This document shows, in pieces, positions 21,092 through 33,132 of a stretch of DNA of 64,000 nucleotides. The notes below the pieces were generated by a model. The model had not been told where the DNA came from. It saw nothing but the letters and a program-made list of their open reading frames with translations, and did no database searches. A program made the translations under genes and the position numbers. The stretch is from Temnothorax longispinosus (lineage: Eukaryota > Arthropoda > Insecta > Hymenoptera > Formicidae). Numbering within the stretch: the stretch's first letter is position 1; every line of letters starts with the position of its first letter. Where the stretch lies: contig NC_092360.1 of the NCBI RefSeq assembly GCF_030848805.1, forward strand, positions 16,782,855 through 16,846,854, given 5' to 3'.

Positions 21092-22995
21092 AATGATTCT
21101 CTCCAAATTTTTAGAGGATCACGTTCTTGTGACAACAAAACGATTCAGCAAGTATTTGGAACAATCCGCGGTTTCATATTAATTATTATTAATTTTTTAT
21201 TGATAATTTATTCTCTGGCGGTCGATAGCAAAGAACGATTCTCTGCAAATTTTTAGGGAATTACGTTCTTTTGACAACAAAACGATTCAGCAAGTATTTG
21301 GGACAATCCGCGGTTTCCCTTAATTGTTATTAATTTTTTATTGATAATTTATTCAGCGGCGACCGGTCGCAAAGAACGATTCTCTCCAAATTTTTAGGGG
21401 ATCACGTTCTTGTGACAACAAAACAATTCAGCAAGTATGTGGGACAATCCGTGGTTTCCCTTAATTGTTATTAATTTTTTATTAATAATTTATTCAGCGG
21501 CGACCAATCGCAAAGAACGATTCTTTCCAAATTTTTAGGGGATCACGTTCTTGTGACAACAAAACGATTCAGCAAGTATTTGCGACAATCCGCGGTTTCC
21601 CTTAATTGTTATTAATTTTTTATTGATAATTTATTCAGCGGCGACCGGTCGCAAAGAACAATTCTCTCCAAATTTTTAGGGGATCACGTACTTGTGACAA
21701 CAAAACGATTCAGCAAGTATTTGAAACAATCCGCGGTTTCGTATTAATTATTATTAATTTTTTATTGATAATTTACTCTTTGGCGGTCGATAGCAAAGAA
21801 CGATTCTCTTCAAATTTTTAGGGAATCACGTTCTTGTGACAACAAAACGATTCAGCAAGTATTTGAGACAATCCGCTTTTTCCCTTAATTGTTATTAATT
21901 TTTTATTAATAATTTATTCAGCGGCGTCTGATCGCAAAGAACGATTCTCTCCAAATTTTTAGGGGATCACGTTCTCGTGACAACAAAACGATTCAACAAG
22001 TATTTGCGACAATCCGCGGTTTCTCTTAATTGTTATTAATTTTTTATTAATAATTTATTCAGCGGCGACCGATCGCAAAGAACGATTCTCTCCAAATTTT
22101 TAGGGGATCACGTTCTTGTGACAACAAAACAATTCAGCAAGTATGTGGGACAATCCGTGGTTTCCCTTAATTGTTATTAATTTTTTATTGATAATTTATT
22201 CTCTGGCGGTCGATAGCAAAGAACGATTCTCTGCAAATTTTTAGGGGATCACGTTCTTGTGACAACAAAACGATTCTACAAGTATTTGCGACAATCCGCG
22301 GTTTCTCTTAATTGTTATTAATTTTTTATTAATAATTTATTCAGCGGCGATCGATCGCAAAGAACGATTCTGTCTAAATTTTTAGGGTATTACGTTCTTG
22401 TGACAACAAAACGATTCAGCAAGTATTTGGAACAATCCGCGGTTTCATATTAATTGTTATTAATTTTTTATTGATAATTTATTCTCTGGCGGTCGATAGC
22501 AAAGAACGATTCTCTCCAAATTTTTAGGGTATCACGTTCTTGTGACAACAAAACGATTCAGCAAGTATTTGGGACAATCCGCGGTTTCCCTTAATTGTTA
22601 TTAATTTTTTATTAATAATTTATTCAGCGGCGACCGATCGCAAAGAACAATTCTCTCCAAATTTTTAGGGGATCACGTTCTTGTGACAACAAAACGATTC
22701 AACAAGTATTTGCGACAATCCGCGGTTTTCTTTAATTGTTATTAATTTTTTATTAATAATTTATTCAGCGGCGATCGATCGCAAAGAACGATTCTGTCTA
22801 AATTTTTAGGGTATTACGTTCTTGTGACAACAAAACGATTCAGAAAGTATTTGGAACAATCCGCGGTTTTATATTAATTGTTATTAATTTTTTATTGGTA
22901 ATTTATTCTCTGGCGGTCGATCGCAAAGAACGATTCTCTCCAAATTTTTAGTGATTTACGTTTTTGTGACAACAAAACGATTCAGCAAGTATTAC
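21092..22995. repeat. Satellite array 2, ~142-bp unit, about 13 copies
   Basis: Same satellite and the same two variants as 12361-13970, starting at GATTCTCTCCAAATTTTTAG and ending in GATTCAGCAAGTATT at about 22993. Units with GGCGGTCGATAG and GGTTTCATATTAATTG recur several units apart, suggesting higher-order duplication. Confidence 0.95.
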
Positions 22996-23693
22996 TAATT
23001 GTAAGTGTCCATCCATTGCACTGTTTGGATAGTCGACTCACAAATTTATAGTTTTCAAGTCGTAATAAATCGACGTATATACACTTGTTGTCAAAAAAGT
23101 ATTTTAATGACTCATATTCATATATAATACGAAGGCAAATTCTTTCATTCAAATTTATTCACTTTTGCAAGTGTAGCGTGTTCTAAGACCTGCATTTTGC
23201 AGTGCTTAGTACTTTATTGGCGATAATTGTAGCCGATTTAGATTATTTTGACATCAGTACAACCTACAGTAAGACCGAAGAATCAACGTTACTCTTAAAG
23301 AGGGAAGGTACCGTGCAAGTTTACACGTTGGAATAAAGTATATAAAACTTCCACGATGAGAAAGGACAACTGCTTTTGCGCGCGGGACTTCGAGTAAAAA
23401 GTGTCATGCAAATATTTTTCTGTGGGAAGTAAACATCGGTTAAATTTCCCTCGGCGTCAAATCGATCGGTCGCTTAATTGCCCTTTTTTTCTGAATAAGA
23501 ACACTATGGTTACAAGTGGTCCGATCTCACGATGTAATATTAAGGTGGTATATAATTAAGCAATTTAGAATTAATGTTAAAGAAGGAAAATTTTAAAATA
23601 TTTTATGGACATTTTAAAAGGAAATGTGCAAATTTTCTTCGTCTTCTTTGCATTTTATTCAGACGCGTGTCGTTTCTCGCTAAGTGATATGCC

Positions 23694-24700
23694 ATGATCT
23701 GCATCAATCGGCATTTTAGCTTCAATCGTATTCTTCTGCTCTCGATTGGCTTATGGCTTTATGAACGATCAAAATTTTTTCAGCTTTAGTTATCGTTGTT
23801 TTTTGGTTTCTTGATTAGTTGTGTCGTATTCCAGTTTATTAATGAAATAATTTGCATATCGCAAAAATGCATAATTGTAATTTTGGCAATTTAGTATTTT
23901 CATCAAGACTTTTTCTTTTCTACATGTATCTATGTGATTTTGAGAGATCATTCGACTATGGCACCACCAAATATGCTTCATTAGCAAATCTTTTTCCTTG
24001 TAGACGAACTTTATAATTGCAGCTTTATAATAAGAAACTATTTGCAGTTATCGCATCGAGAAAGCAATGATGATAAATATGTAGGAAAATATTAGCCTGA
24101 AGGAAGAGATTATAATTTATAAAGAAATAATTTATGCTGTAGATATTTATCGTAAAGCTATCAAGTCAGTATTTATCTAATAATATTTTAATAAAATGTG
24201 TAAAATGCAATGATTGATTTTGTTCGAAGGTTCTCCGCATTTTTATTGTCCAACTTTCAGGGATCGCATTTCTGTTTAATAATGGTTGGTGTGCTTTGTT
24301 TAAGTCTCAATCTTTATAAGGTAAGTTTTTCTCGCGTCATTTTTGTACATTGTGACACAGTCTACAATATAAAATTTTATAAGAAATTTTAATTAAAAGT
24401 TTTTACAATCTTGATATCACGATATTTGAATTAAAAGACGTTTTTGTAACTTTATTTGTATTTAAATTGATTAACTATAAGAATACATGAAACATTGATT
24501 GGAACATTGCATTTTAGATGTCTGTTACTGCGTCGTTTGAGAAGGTGATGTTGAACAATGTTTGGTACATCTCGTGATTGTATATATCATTTTTATATAC
24601 TTGTTTTTAGCCAATTATGCTGGACAAAAGTTACTGATCACAATGACAACGTATATTCTACTGCGTAAGAAAGACTGTTGACCTTGAAAACGTGTATCAA
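23694..24700 (+). pseudogene. Odorant receptor (7tm_6) pseudogene, several exons
   Basis: Exon 1 from ATG at 23694 reads MICINRHFSFNRILLLSIG, then LWLYERSKFFQL, a TAG stop, and a membrane-like stretch ending VVFQ. Its donor is altered (CAG/TTTATT instead of CAG/GT). Further on come YKEIIYAVDIYRKAIK (about 24118-24165), a clean 91-base exon at 24230-24320 (FSAFLLSNFQGSHFCLIMV, GVLCLSLNLYK, donor GTAAGT), and from 24518 a segment with an early TGA. That last segment reads EGDVEQCLVHLVIVYIIFIY and then LFLANYAGQK. A one-base shift precedes TDHNDNVYSTA. All match consecutive parts of ant receptors in order. Stops, frameshift and lost donor make it a pseudogene. Confidence 0.85.
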
Positions 24701-24983
24701 TATAAAACTTTTGTGTAATGAAAATAAATCTTAACACACTTCGTATGCTGATTTAGGGCTGAAACATTTGAATAATTACTTTAATGTTTTAATTTACTGA
24801 CTAAGTATTTCTAAATATAATATCCCCGCACACTAGATCTTGCGTCGGCTCTCATAGCCCACTATTTACGTTATTTATTAATAAATAAATATATATGTTT
24901 AAGTATATATTTTAGTGTGCCTGAAAAAAACGCAATTTTTAACTTCTTTAGATATTACAAGTGTAGAGAACTCCACACTTTTT

Positions 24984-26837
24984 CCTCGGGTGAGGGAGAA
25001 TAGGTGCCTTTTGTCTGTTGACAACCTAGCACAAACGATGTAAACCGTTCCTATTAGGAATATGGGAACAAATGCTACGAGCATGCTATTTTATCTTGCC
25101 TGTTCCCTTAAGGAATTTAAAAACAAAATAAAGCAAGTTCCAATTTTTGTTCTTAATCATGCTATAAATATCAATTTCCGCGAAGTAACCCGCGGCTCTA
25201 AGATCCTCGTCTAATTTGATCCTAAGATCATCGTATTTATGACACTGTAACAAAACATGCCTTAAGTTCTCGCGTTCATATCCGCAATCGCATCGCTGAG
25301 TATCGACATAATTCATCCTGAATAACGACGTGCCCAAATTGTAGTGGTTCGCTCTAATCCTATTGATGAGGGTCACAAAATATCTTTCTGCGTTTATCTT
25401 GCTGAACCACGGCTTGCGGGCCTTCTCATCGTAAAATTTAGTAAAGTAGAAGATTCCCTTATAAGCTGAGTCCCGTTTTATAGCATCTTGAGTAGCCTGC
25501 CAAGTTTCTTCTTTTGCAATCGTCCCCAATCGGGACCTCGATGCTCGCATCCGGAGGCTCCCGTGCCGCCTCCCTGGCCAAACTATCCGCCAGCTCGTTC
25601 CCGGCAATACCAATATGGGAGGGGATTCAAACAAGTACGATCCTCATGTTTAATTCCCTCTCGAGAGAATAAATGAGCAGTCTAGTTTCTACCGCATATT
25701 TACTCTTCTGCACTGATAAGAGATTATTTCGGATAGCAGAAAGGGCAGATTTGCAGTCCGACATGACTACAATATGATTATCTCTTTCCTCTCGCGTAAC
25801 TTTCATGAGTTTCAACGAGGTATTGATAGCAAAAATCTCCGCGGTGTACGATGAGCACAATTTAGACATACTAATCTTATACGCAGTATCCTGTCCGTCA
25901 ATAACAATACTCGCGCCCGTGGCAGGCCATTCGGGATTATGCGAACCATCCGTGAATACAATCTCCGCCTCGCTATTTAACTGGTATTTCGTGATAATGT
26001 CCTTTATCATAGTTTCGTCAGAGTATTTGTTATCTTCTTTCCTAATCAGCCCAAAGGAGAAGTCAACCGTGGGGATGAAAGTGTGTGCCCCAAACTTGCC
26101 CCGGAATATTTCGTGTTTTTTCGATGGACCAATGAGAGGCCTGAAGGGAGCACACCTCCTCCAGACTCTAGACATCAGGGACATCACATATGTAGGTTGG
26201 CGAAAGCGTACGCGAACCTCTCGGTCATAGGCTCTCTGCATTATATCGCATAATCCGTCCAAGTTATGAGCGATGGCTTTGTATACAAAATTCCTGGCGA
26301 GCATCTCCGCCCGATCACAAAGCTTTCTGACCTTCGCCTCAGCAACAATGACATTGTTCGGGGTGCTGTTTCGATAACCCAGTGCCGTCCTGTGCCCTTA
26401 TATTGTGTTCTTTCCAGTTTTAGAATAGAATTGGCATTCCTAGGATAGACAAAACTCCCATAATCCGTAATCGAACGTACAAGGCTTTTGAAAGCACTAG
26501 CGCAGTGTTGACCTCCAGTCCTTTTGAAATTCTGCTTAAATAACATATAACGGCGTTCGCTTTGTCAACCTTGCCCCTCACCTCTCGAATTTGATGTAAA
26601 AATTTTAATCCATTATCGATCCATATTCCTAGAAATTTTGATTCCTCACTGTTAAAGACCTCGCAGCCCTGAATGGATATACTCTGGGTCTTATTGTATA
26701 GACCGTACTTATTAAAGAACTCGACGAGGACAGTCTTCTGAGGCTCCAAATCAAGACCAACATTGCGCAATCTTTCTGCAACCAAATTAACAGCGCACTG
26801 CAGATTTATTTTTAAGTATTGCCGTCCAAGTCCCGAG
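24984..26837 (-). pseudogene. 5'-truncated LINE: RT C-terminus, RNase H, zinc-binding tail
   Basis: Read on the minus strand. 26837-26420 covers the RT C-terminal half (GLDLEPQKTVLVEF, KFLGIWIDNGLKF). 26304-25627 carries RNase H with its acidic residues in FTDGSHN, YTAEIFAI and VMSDCKSAL. 25634-25086 carries a Cys/His cluster (CDCGYERENLRHVLLQC) and the end of the protein. The pieces lie in different frames, so there are several frameshifts. The 3' end is at about 24984 (GAGGAAAAA), where it meets GTGGAGTTC, sequence found uninterrupted at 17803. Clades with RNase H include I, R1-like and LOA; I cannot choose. The 5' end is cut near the first base of the RAG1-like copy. Confidence 0.85.
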
Positions 26838-29607
26838 GAATTAGAAGTTTCGGAAGCATGTACGAGCAAAGATGATGAACCTTCTACAAGTTCGAAACCC
26901 AGAGGTCGACCTATCAAAGATTTCGAGACGTTATCCGATCGAGCAAAAAGGCGGAGGTCAGACTATTTACTCAAAACGCACAGCACAGCGGAATTGGCTT
27001 TTGCAATGAGTATGAGTCTTCGTTCATCTGGAGCCGCCAATGCTGCCTCTATTGTCAAGGACGTCACAACTTTATCTCCATCTCATGCTACTAAGTATAA
27101 GACAGCTTACAGAGCTGCCGATCTTCCTCTGTGTAAAGAAATTTCCAGCGATCTTGCACTTTCCGATCTTGTAGAAGATAAAATGACTAGAAAAACCTAT
27201 CAGTTGATTCGCAAAAGAGAATTACAAAACAACGCTAGAGTTTACCCTTTGTATCATAAAGTTTCGAATGCTAAAACTCGATGTTATCCGCCGGATATTA
27301 AAGTTACAGAGACTTTAGCGGAAGTTCCATTACAATCGTTATTACACCACATAGCAAGTAGAATTCTTTCAGTACAGAATGACGTAATTCAAACATTACC
27401 TGAAAAAAAAGTCCGTAGTTTGGAATTAATTGCAAAATATGGATTTGACGGTTCTTCTGGTCAAAAGCAATACAAACAAAAGTTTGAAGACGAGGATACG
27501 TCAGACGCGAGTATTTTATTAACATCACTTGTACCATTAAGAATAACCGGCAGTAACGATAAAAATCTGTTGATTTGGCAAAATCCAAAACCGTCTTCTC
27601 CAAGATTTTGCTCTCCAATTAAATTACAATATATTCACGAAAACGTTACTTCAACTTTGGAGGAAAATAGTTATGTTGAAGATCAAATAGCTAAACTTGC
27701 CTCATTTGTGACAATTATCGACGGAAAAGTTATTACTGTTAATTTCAAGCTTCTCTTTACGATGATTGACGGTAAAGTTAGAAATACAATAACGATTACG
27801 AAATCCAACATGCGCTGTTATTTATGTGGAGCCACGTCTAAAAAATTTAACAATCTTGATGAAGTTAGTTTATTACCAGTAGACGAAAAAAATTTGCGGT
27901 AACGGTTTAGCTACGTTAAGGTAAATGCATCTATTTGCGTCCGTGCACCTATTTGCGTCCAAATCTGATTAAAAAGTAATAAAATCAATTAATATCCACA
28001 CTTATTGATTCATGAAGAATATTTATTCCATTCTATAGACAATATTTTATAATTGCGTCTATTTTAAAATGTGTTTCATTGAAATTAAAAAAATATAACA
28101 CGGTTTCAATTTTCATAGTGCGCGCCGTAAATGACCATCTGTGTATACGCGTGCTCTGAGGGCAAATTCTTAGTAGATCGGACGGTGAAAGTGACTGTCA
28201 TTTTTATCGTTGTTGCGGATCCTGAGAAATAATCACGAAGTAAGTCCAAGTGTTTTAAGCAATCCAGCTCCACAAGCTACTCAAAACGTGTGATTTCATC
28301 ACACGAAAGGTCAGTAAATTATTAATTTCACACAATAGTAGCAAAGCAACGCAACAACATCCTAATGTATATGCGTGCGTCCGGTTGCTTCGAATATTCA
28401 AAGTAATTGAATCGTCAGTGTATTCATGCTAAAAATTGTCGTGAATGATGCGAAAAATATCACTTTTTTGATGTGCACTGTTTTTTTCTGCGGCACAACT
28501 TATAAAGTAACATAAGTTTTATCAGAATAATTCAAGTCCACCATAACCTCTGAAGAGCAGACGCAAATGGGGGCCCTACACATTCTGTTTCTATTTGCGA
28601 CCGAAAACATTCAATACATATTCGTTTTATCCATGACCATGACGGACGCAAAATAGTGCAGTCAAATCGTTTGCGTCCTGACGCAAAGGGGGCAACGCAA
28701 TGGACGCAAATACGTTCGAAAACTAATCAGGCGGACGCAACGACGTACAATAATACCTTCGCGTAATTTTAGAATTTTCCGGTGCAATATGTAGCAATTT
28801 GTCAAAACAAAAGCTTTTTTCCATAAAGAAATATATATTTTTCAATCAGTAATGATTTTTAATCAAATTGGAATAGATTATACTCGTATATTGGTCTTCT
28901 ATTCTGCTATAACCCTTACATGGACGCAAATAGGTGCATTTACCTTACATGCTTAGATCCACTTTATGGAGTATTTCTTACATTTAGGTTATAAACTGGG
29001 TACGAAGAAATGGCAAGCACGATCGAAAGAAGACAAAGAAAATGTAAAAATGCGAAAAGAGGCTATACAAAAGGGTTTCAAATTGCGATTTGGACTCATT
29101 GTTGATGCTCCAAAAGTGGGAGGATTCGGTACCAGTAATGATGGCAATACTGCTAGGCGATTTTTTGCTTATTCGTCTGAGTCGGCCGAAATTTTGGGTT
29201 TGGACGCTGAATTGCTAAATCGTGTTCACATTATAATGCAAGTTCTGTCATGCGGATACGCTGTGAATGTAGATCTTTTCAAAAGTTATTGCATAGAAAC
29301 TGCGAATATGTTAGTGCAAAGTTTTCCATGGTATTGCATGCCAACGTCCATTCATGAAGTGTTGATTTATGGTCCCCTCATTATTGAATGGGGACCATTG
29401 CCGATCGGGCAACTATCCGAGGAAGCCCAAGAATCGCGAAACAAAGATATCAAGAAATACAGAGAAAATTATTCGCGAAAGCATTCTAGGGAAAGTACCA
29501 TGAGAGACGTGTTTCAGTGGTTGCTTGTGTCTTATCCGGTAATCTCGAGTTTGCGCATAACACCTCCGAAAAAAGCGAAGCACTGTCATTCGAGGCCATA
29601 CAGTTAT
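26838..29607 (+). pseudogene. RAG1/Transib-superfamily transposase, copy A, interrupted
   Basis: Open to 27903, then after a nested 1-kb insertion (27919-28945) it resumes at 28948-29607. It would be a cut-and-paste DDE recombinase. Order of marks: basic N-terminal stretch (RAKRRRSD); first Asp in KYGFDGSSGQ (GAC at 27447); SSPRFCSPIKL; MIDGK; a Cys pair (CYLCGAT, about 27814); after the insertion KKWQARSKED, TSNDGNTARRFF, then SEEAQESRNKDIKKYRENYS. The last aligns with the RAG1 segment holding the third catalytic residue (SEGNESGNK), and CYLCGAT with RAG1 CTLCDAT. Breaks: CGG-TAA one-base loss at 27900, HA-stop-I at the insertion, and a frameshift near the C-terminus. The 5' part is removed at the LINE. 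RAG1 kinship is my own motif alignment. Confidence 0.75.
27919..28945. mobile_element. TA-flanked non-autonomous transposon inside copy A
   Basis: The ends AGGTAAATGCATCTATTTGC and its complement at 28922-28945 form ~24-bp inverted repeats, with TA on both sides (27917-27918 and 28946-28947). Removing it joins ...GGTTTAGCTACGTTA to CATGCT..., which restores the order seen in copy B (FGLSTLHAW). The insertion point is therefore certain. The motif GGACGCAAAT recurs inside near both ends (27938, 27955, 28560, 28678, 28702, 28733). No ORF; Tc1/mariner-like by its TA site. Confidence 0.9.
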
Positions 29608-29766
29608 TAAGTCCTTAGTGCACGGAACCGAGGAGTCTTCTACCTCGGATGTCAGTTCAAGTACGACGGACGACTGTAGCGATTAAATTTGTATGTATTG
29701 TAATGTTTGTAAATAAATTGAAAAAATAACAAATATACGTTATATTTTTTATTTAAAAGTAAGTCA

Positions 29767-30085
29767 TTTTGGATCCGCCATTTTAAATCTTGAAAATCTG
29801 ATTTCAGATTTGTAATCAGCGACCCCGAAAACCCCCGAGTAACAAGTTTCAAGAGAATCCGGTTGATTTTTACAAATTCGTCCGCTATATTGAATCCGCC
29901 ATTTTGAATTTTAAAAATCTGACTTCAGATTCGTAATCAGCGACCCCGAAAATTCCCGAGTGACAAGTTTCAAGCGAATCCGGTTGATTTTTAAAAATTC
30001 GTCCGCCATATTAGATCCGCCATTTTGAATTTTGAAAAAAACAATATCAAATTCATAATTAGCGACCTTGAAAACCTTTATATAC
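29767..30085. repeat. Tandem ~120-bp repeat, about 2.5 copies
   Basis: GATCCGCCATTTT / GAATCCGCCATTTTGAA and CAGCGACCCCGAAAA (29819, 29939) recur at 120-base spacing. A third diverged copy has TAGCGACCTTGAAAACC. It lies directly 3' of transposase copy A. Confidence 0.8.
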
Positions 30086-30724
30086 CATTTTTTGTTTCAA
30101 TGAAACTAATTTTGAATTTATGTCCGCGTTTTTCTGGAATTGGCCCACTGCACCGTTGATAATAGATCTAAATCACAAAATTTACAGTTTATGGACACCA
30201 ATTGTTTATCTTTAAATTAAATACATGCTAAGCTTAAATAAATAAAAAATTAAAACAGAAATATTCTACATACCTCCAGGAACACCCTCCATTCCGCAGT
30301 TGCGATCAAATAACACTCCTGTCGAAAGTTACACTCGTTCGACCGAAAATCGCTTGTATTTATACGCAGCGAGTGCTACTCTCTCGAAGGGCAATTTCAT
30401 ACTGAGATAGAAAGTTAGATATTGAAGATAGCCTCCCCTTTTTTTGCCATTACATGCATGGAGATGTTCCCTATAAAGCTGTATAGTTATAAATCTAAAA
30501 TAATAAATTTGATTTTTCGACTTTTGGCCACGTTTTCGGGATTTCCGCCCATTGTGCGGTGGCAAAAGTTAAAGATCCCGTGATATCTCGTGTAGTTTCA
30601 AGTACCAATTTTTAGTTTAAAGTGTTACGCGATGGAATTTCACAAATTTAGCTGCGGCAACCTGCGGCACGCGTTGTACGGTCATTTTTGCTAAGCTAGA
30701 TTAGGTTACTGAGTCGAAAATCTG
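30086..30724. other. Unassigned AT-rich sequence
   Basis: No gene seen. Two similar phrases, TTGGCCCACTGCACCG (about 30133) and TCCGCCCATTGTGCGG (about 30543), share flanks and could be remains of a transposon end. Confidence 0.35.
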
Positions 30725-30728
30725 TTAA

Positions 30729-30861
30729 GGGTCGGCAGGAGACTCAGGCAAACTCAGGTGCACTCAGGTGCACTTTATGCACTAAGTGCACGTTAAACTG
30801 CACTTTAACTCCGCAGCTAAGCCAACCCGACAGAGGTCTCCACCGTGTCTCCTGCCGACCC
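30729..30861. mobile_element. 133-bp MITE flanked by TTAA
   Basis: The ends GGGTCGGCAGGAGAC and GTCTCCTGCCGACCC are perfect inverted repeats with TTAA immediately outside both (30725-30728, 30862-30865). That is the piggyBac-type target. Inside, GGTGCACT/AGTGCAC form a smaller hairpin. Confidence 0.9.
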
Positions 30862-30939
30862 TTAAAAGTTATTTATATTACAGAATCACGATCGAGTGAC
30901 GATCAATTCATACATACATATAAGGACATATTTCTTATA

Positions 30940-33132
30940 ATGAAGAATACCCTGCGAATGGGCTTCAACGAACAGGTTCAGCATATGGAGGAGAGTTTGA
31001 CGGCAAAGAATAATCATCCCTTTAAATTAAACTCAGATGACAAGGTCACAATATCAAAGCTATTCCACAAATTTCGATTAAAATGGCAAGAAGCTTCAAG
31101 AAATCTCAAAACATTTGTACACCAACAAGAGAATTGGCTAAATAACTCAATATATTTGCCAGTGAATACCCTGTATTTTTTAAAATTTGTAACAGCAAGA
31201 TGTTTTATTTATATCTTATTTATAGGTAGACTGTTATGACATGTCATTCTGTTAAATTACCTCTATACTAAATTGACTATATTTTTTCCAGAATGCTTTC
31301 GCACCTAAAATATCATCGACAAGTAAGTTTGGTCGTCCTTCCATGGAGTTTACGACAGCTAGTGAGCAATCGAAGCGAAGAAAAACCGCTGAAATGCGCA
31401 CAACATACAGCACTGAGGAGTTATCCTACGCAACTCAAATGAAGCTTCGCTCTTCTGGAAAACTTGATGCTGCCAACATTGTAAAGGAAGTGACTACATC
31501 GAGCCTAACGAGAGCGTCAAAGTACAAGGCAGCTTTTCAAGCAACCTCAAACGTTGCAATTCCTATGTCAGATGATGCCACTCTTTCAGTAGTCGTTGAA
31601 GCGAAATTAACCAAGAACCAATACTCGCTGATCAGACAATCAATGAAGGAGCATCACTGCAATCTTTACCCGCCTTACGATAAAGTGTCGCAAGCCAAAG
31701 TTCGGTGTTATCCACCTCGTTCAGATGTAACGATAACTGAAACCAGTGCAGAAGTCAAATTGCAAGCATTATTAAATCATACTGCTGAACGCATTTTGCT
31801 CGTGCAAAATGACGTCATCAAACAAAAGTTTGTTGCAGGAAACCGTGAAACATATGAACCTTATATGTAAGTGGGGTTGTGATGGAAGCTCGGGGCAAAG
31901 CGAGTATAAGCAAAAGTTCGCAAATGAGAACAGCTCAGACGAACATGTATTTCTCACATCACTCGTTCCTTTGCAACTGTTATTCGTCGACTGTAAATCA
32001 GACTCAAAAATAGTTATCTGGAAAAATCCGAGGCCCTCGTCTCCTCGATTTTGTAGACCGATAAGGTTACAATTTCTTCACGAAGACGTGCAATCGACTG
32101 TGAACGAAATGCACCATATACAAGAGCAAATAAAATCTCTTGATCCATTCAACAAGGTTGTTGATGGAAAAAAGATCTCAATAACTTACAACATGGTTTT
32201 CACAATGATAGATGGGAAAGTATGCAACGCAGTAACGTCGACGAAATCAACTTTGCGTTGCTACTTATGCGGAATTACGTCAAAGAATATTAATAACCTC
32301 GATCTTGTAAAAAAGCAAAAAATAGACAAGTCTAATTTGCGGTTCGGATTATCAACGTTGCACGCGTGGATCCGCTTATTTGAATGCTTGTTACATTTGT
32401 CCTACAAACTCGGGATTAAAAAGTGGCAAGCACGTAGCACAGAAAAAAAGCAAATTACACAGGACCGAAAAAAAATTATTCAGAAAAGCTTTAAGCAACA
32501 GTTAGCTCATTATCGATCGCCCAAAATCCGGATATGGCAGCACCAATGACGGGAACACAGCTCGGAGTTTTTTTTAAAACACATCGGTGTCTGCTTCAGT
32601 GGAGGAATAGTTATTTGTGTAACAAGTGTCGTTTGTGTAACAACAACTCGCCTTCGGCTCGTGCGTAAACTCCGCACCCGGGAATTTTCATCTTTACACA
32701 CGGCTTACACTCCCTATTTTATGTTGCAAGTGCCTGGAAAGTGGTCTATCACGCACGCGTAGCGTGCGTAATGGGGCACTTTCGATGCACGTGTTGCATA
32801 AACTCTAATAACGATTTCATGTGATTTTACAATGTCAAGTAGCCACGATGTGAACGTCAAAAAATTCGAACAGTATGCCAGTAGAAACTGCGAAATTATT
32901 TGTAAACACGTATCCGTGGTATCCCATGCCTATTACGGTACATAAAATATTAATTCACGGACCGCAAATCATAGAATCGGCCTTATTACCAATCGGGCAA
33001 CTATCTGAAGATGCGCAAGAAGCCCGTAATAAAGATATAAAAAAAATATCGTGAAAGCTTTTCGAGAAAATGTTCCAGGACGAAAACTATGGAAGATGTT
33101 TTCAATTGGTTAACAGTATCTTCAGATCCTTT
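30940..33132 (+). pseudogene. RAG1/Transib-superfamily transposase, copy B, broken
   Basis: The first exon (30940-31162) starts MKNTLRMGFNEQVQHMEES after an acceptor near 30880 and ends at a GTGAATA donor. An intron runs to TTTTTCCAG at 31291. The main exon then gives RSSGKLDAANIVKEVTTSS, a frameshift near 31845, CKWGCDGSSGQSEYKQKF, RPSSPRFCRPIRLQFLHED, MIDGK, CYLCGIT, STLHAWIRLFECLLHLSYK and KKWQARSTEKKQ. After a second frameshift comes GSTNDGNTAR at about 32535. About 300 bases of foreign sequence (32575-32870) replace the next part. It resumes at 32877 with LLPIGQLSEDAQEARNKDIK and, after a +1 in an A tract, YRESFSRK to about 33130. It is diverged from copy A and lies in the same orientation. 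Confidence 0.75.
32575..32870. other. Insert within copy B containing a ~40-bp stem hairpin
   Basis: Sequence foreign to the transposase. Bases 32722-32802 fold: the arm TATGTTGCAAGTGCC...GGAAAGTGG...CACGCACGC pairs with its imperfect complement across a GTA loop, and the inner 8 base pairs (ACGCACGC/GCGTGCGT) are perfect. Its origin is unknown. Confidence 0.55.

Noticed and set aside
24899..25084. Small membrane protein ORF on the minus strand
   Set aside because: It spans the 3' end of the LINE and its junction with a dispersed repeat.
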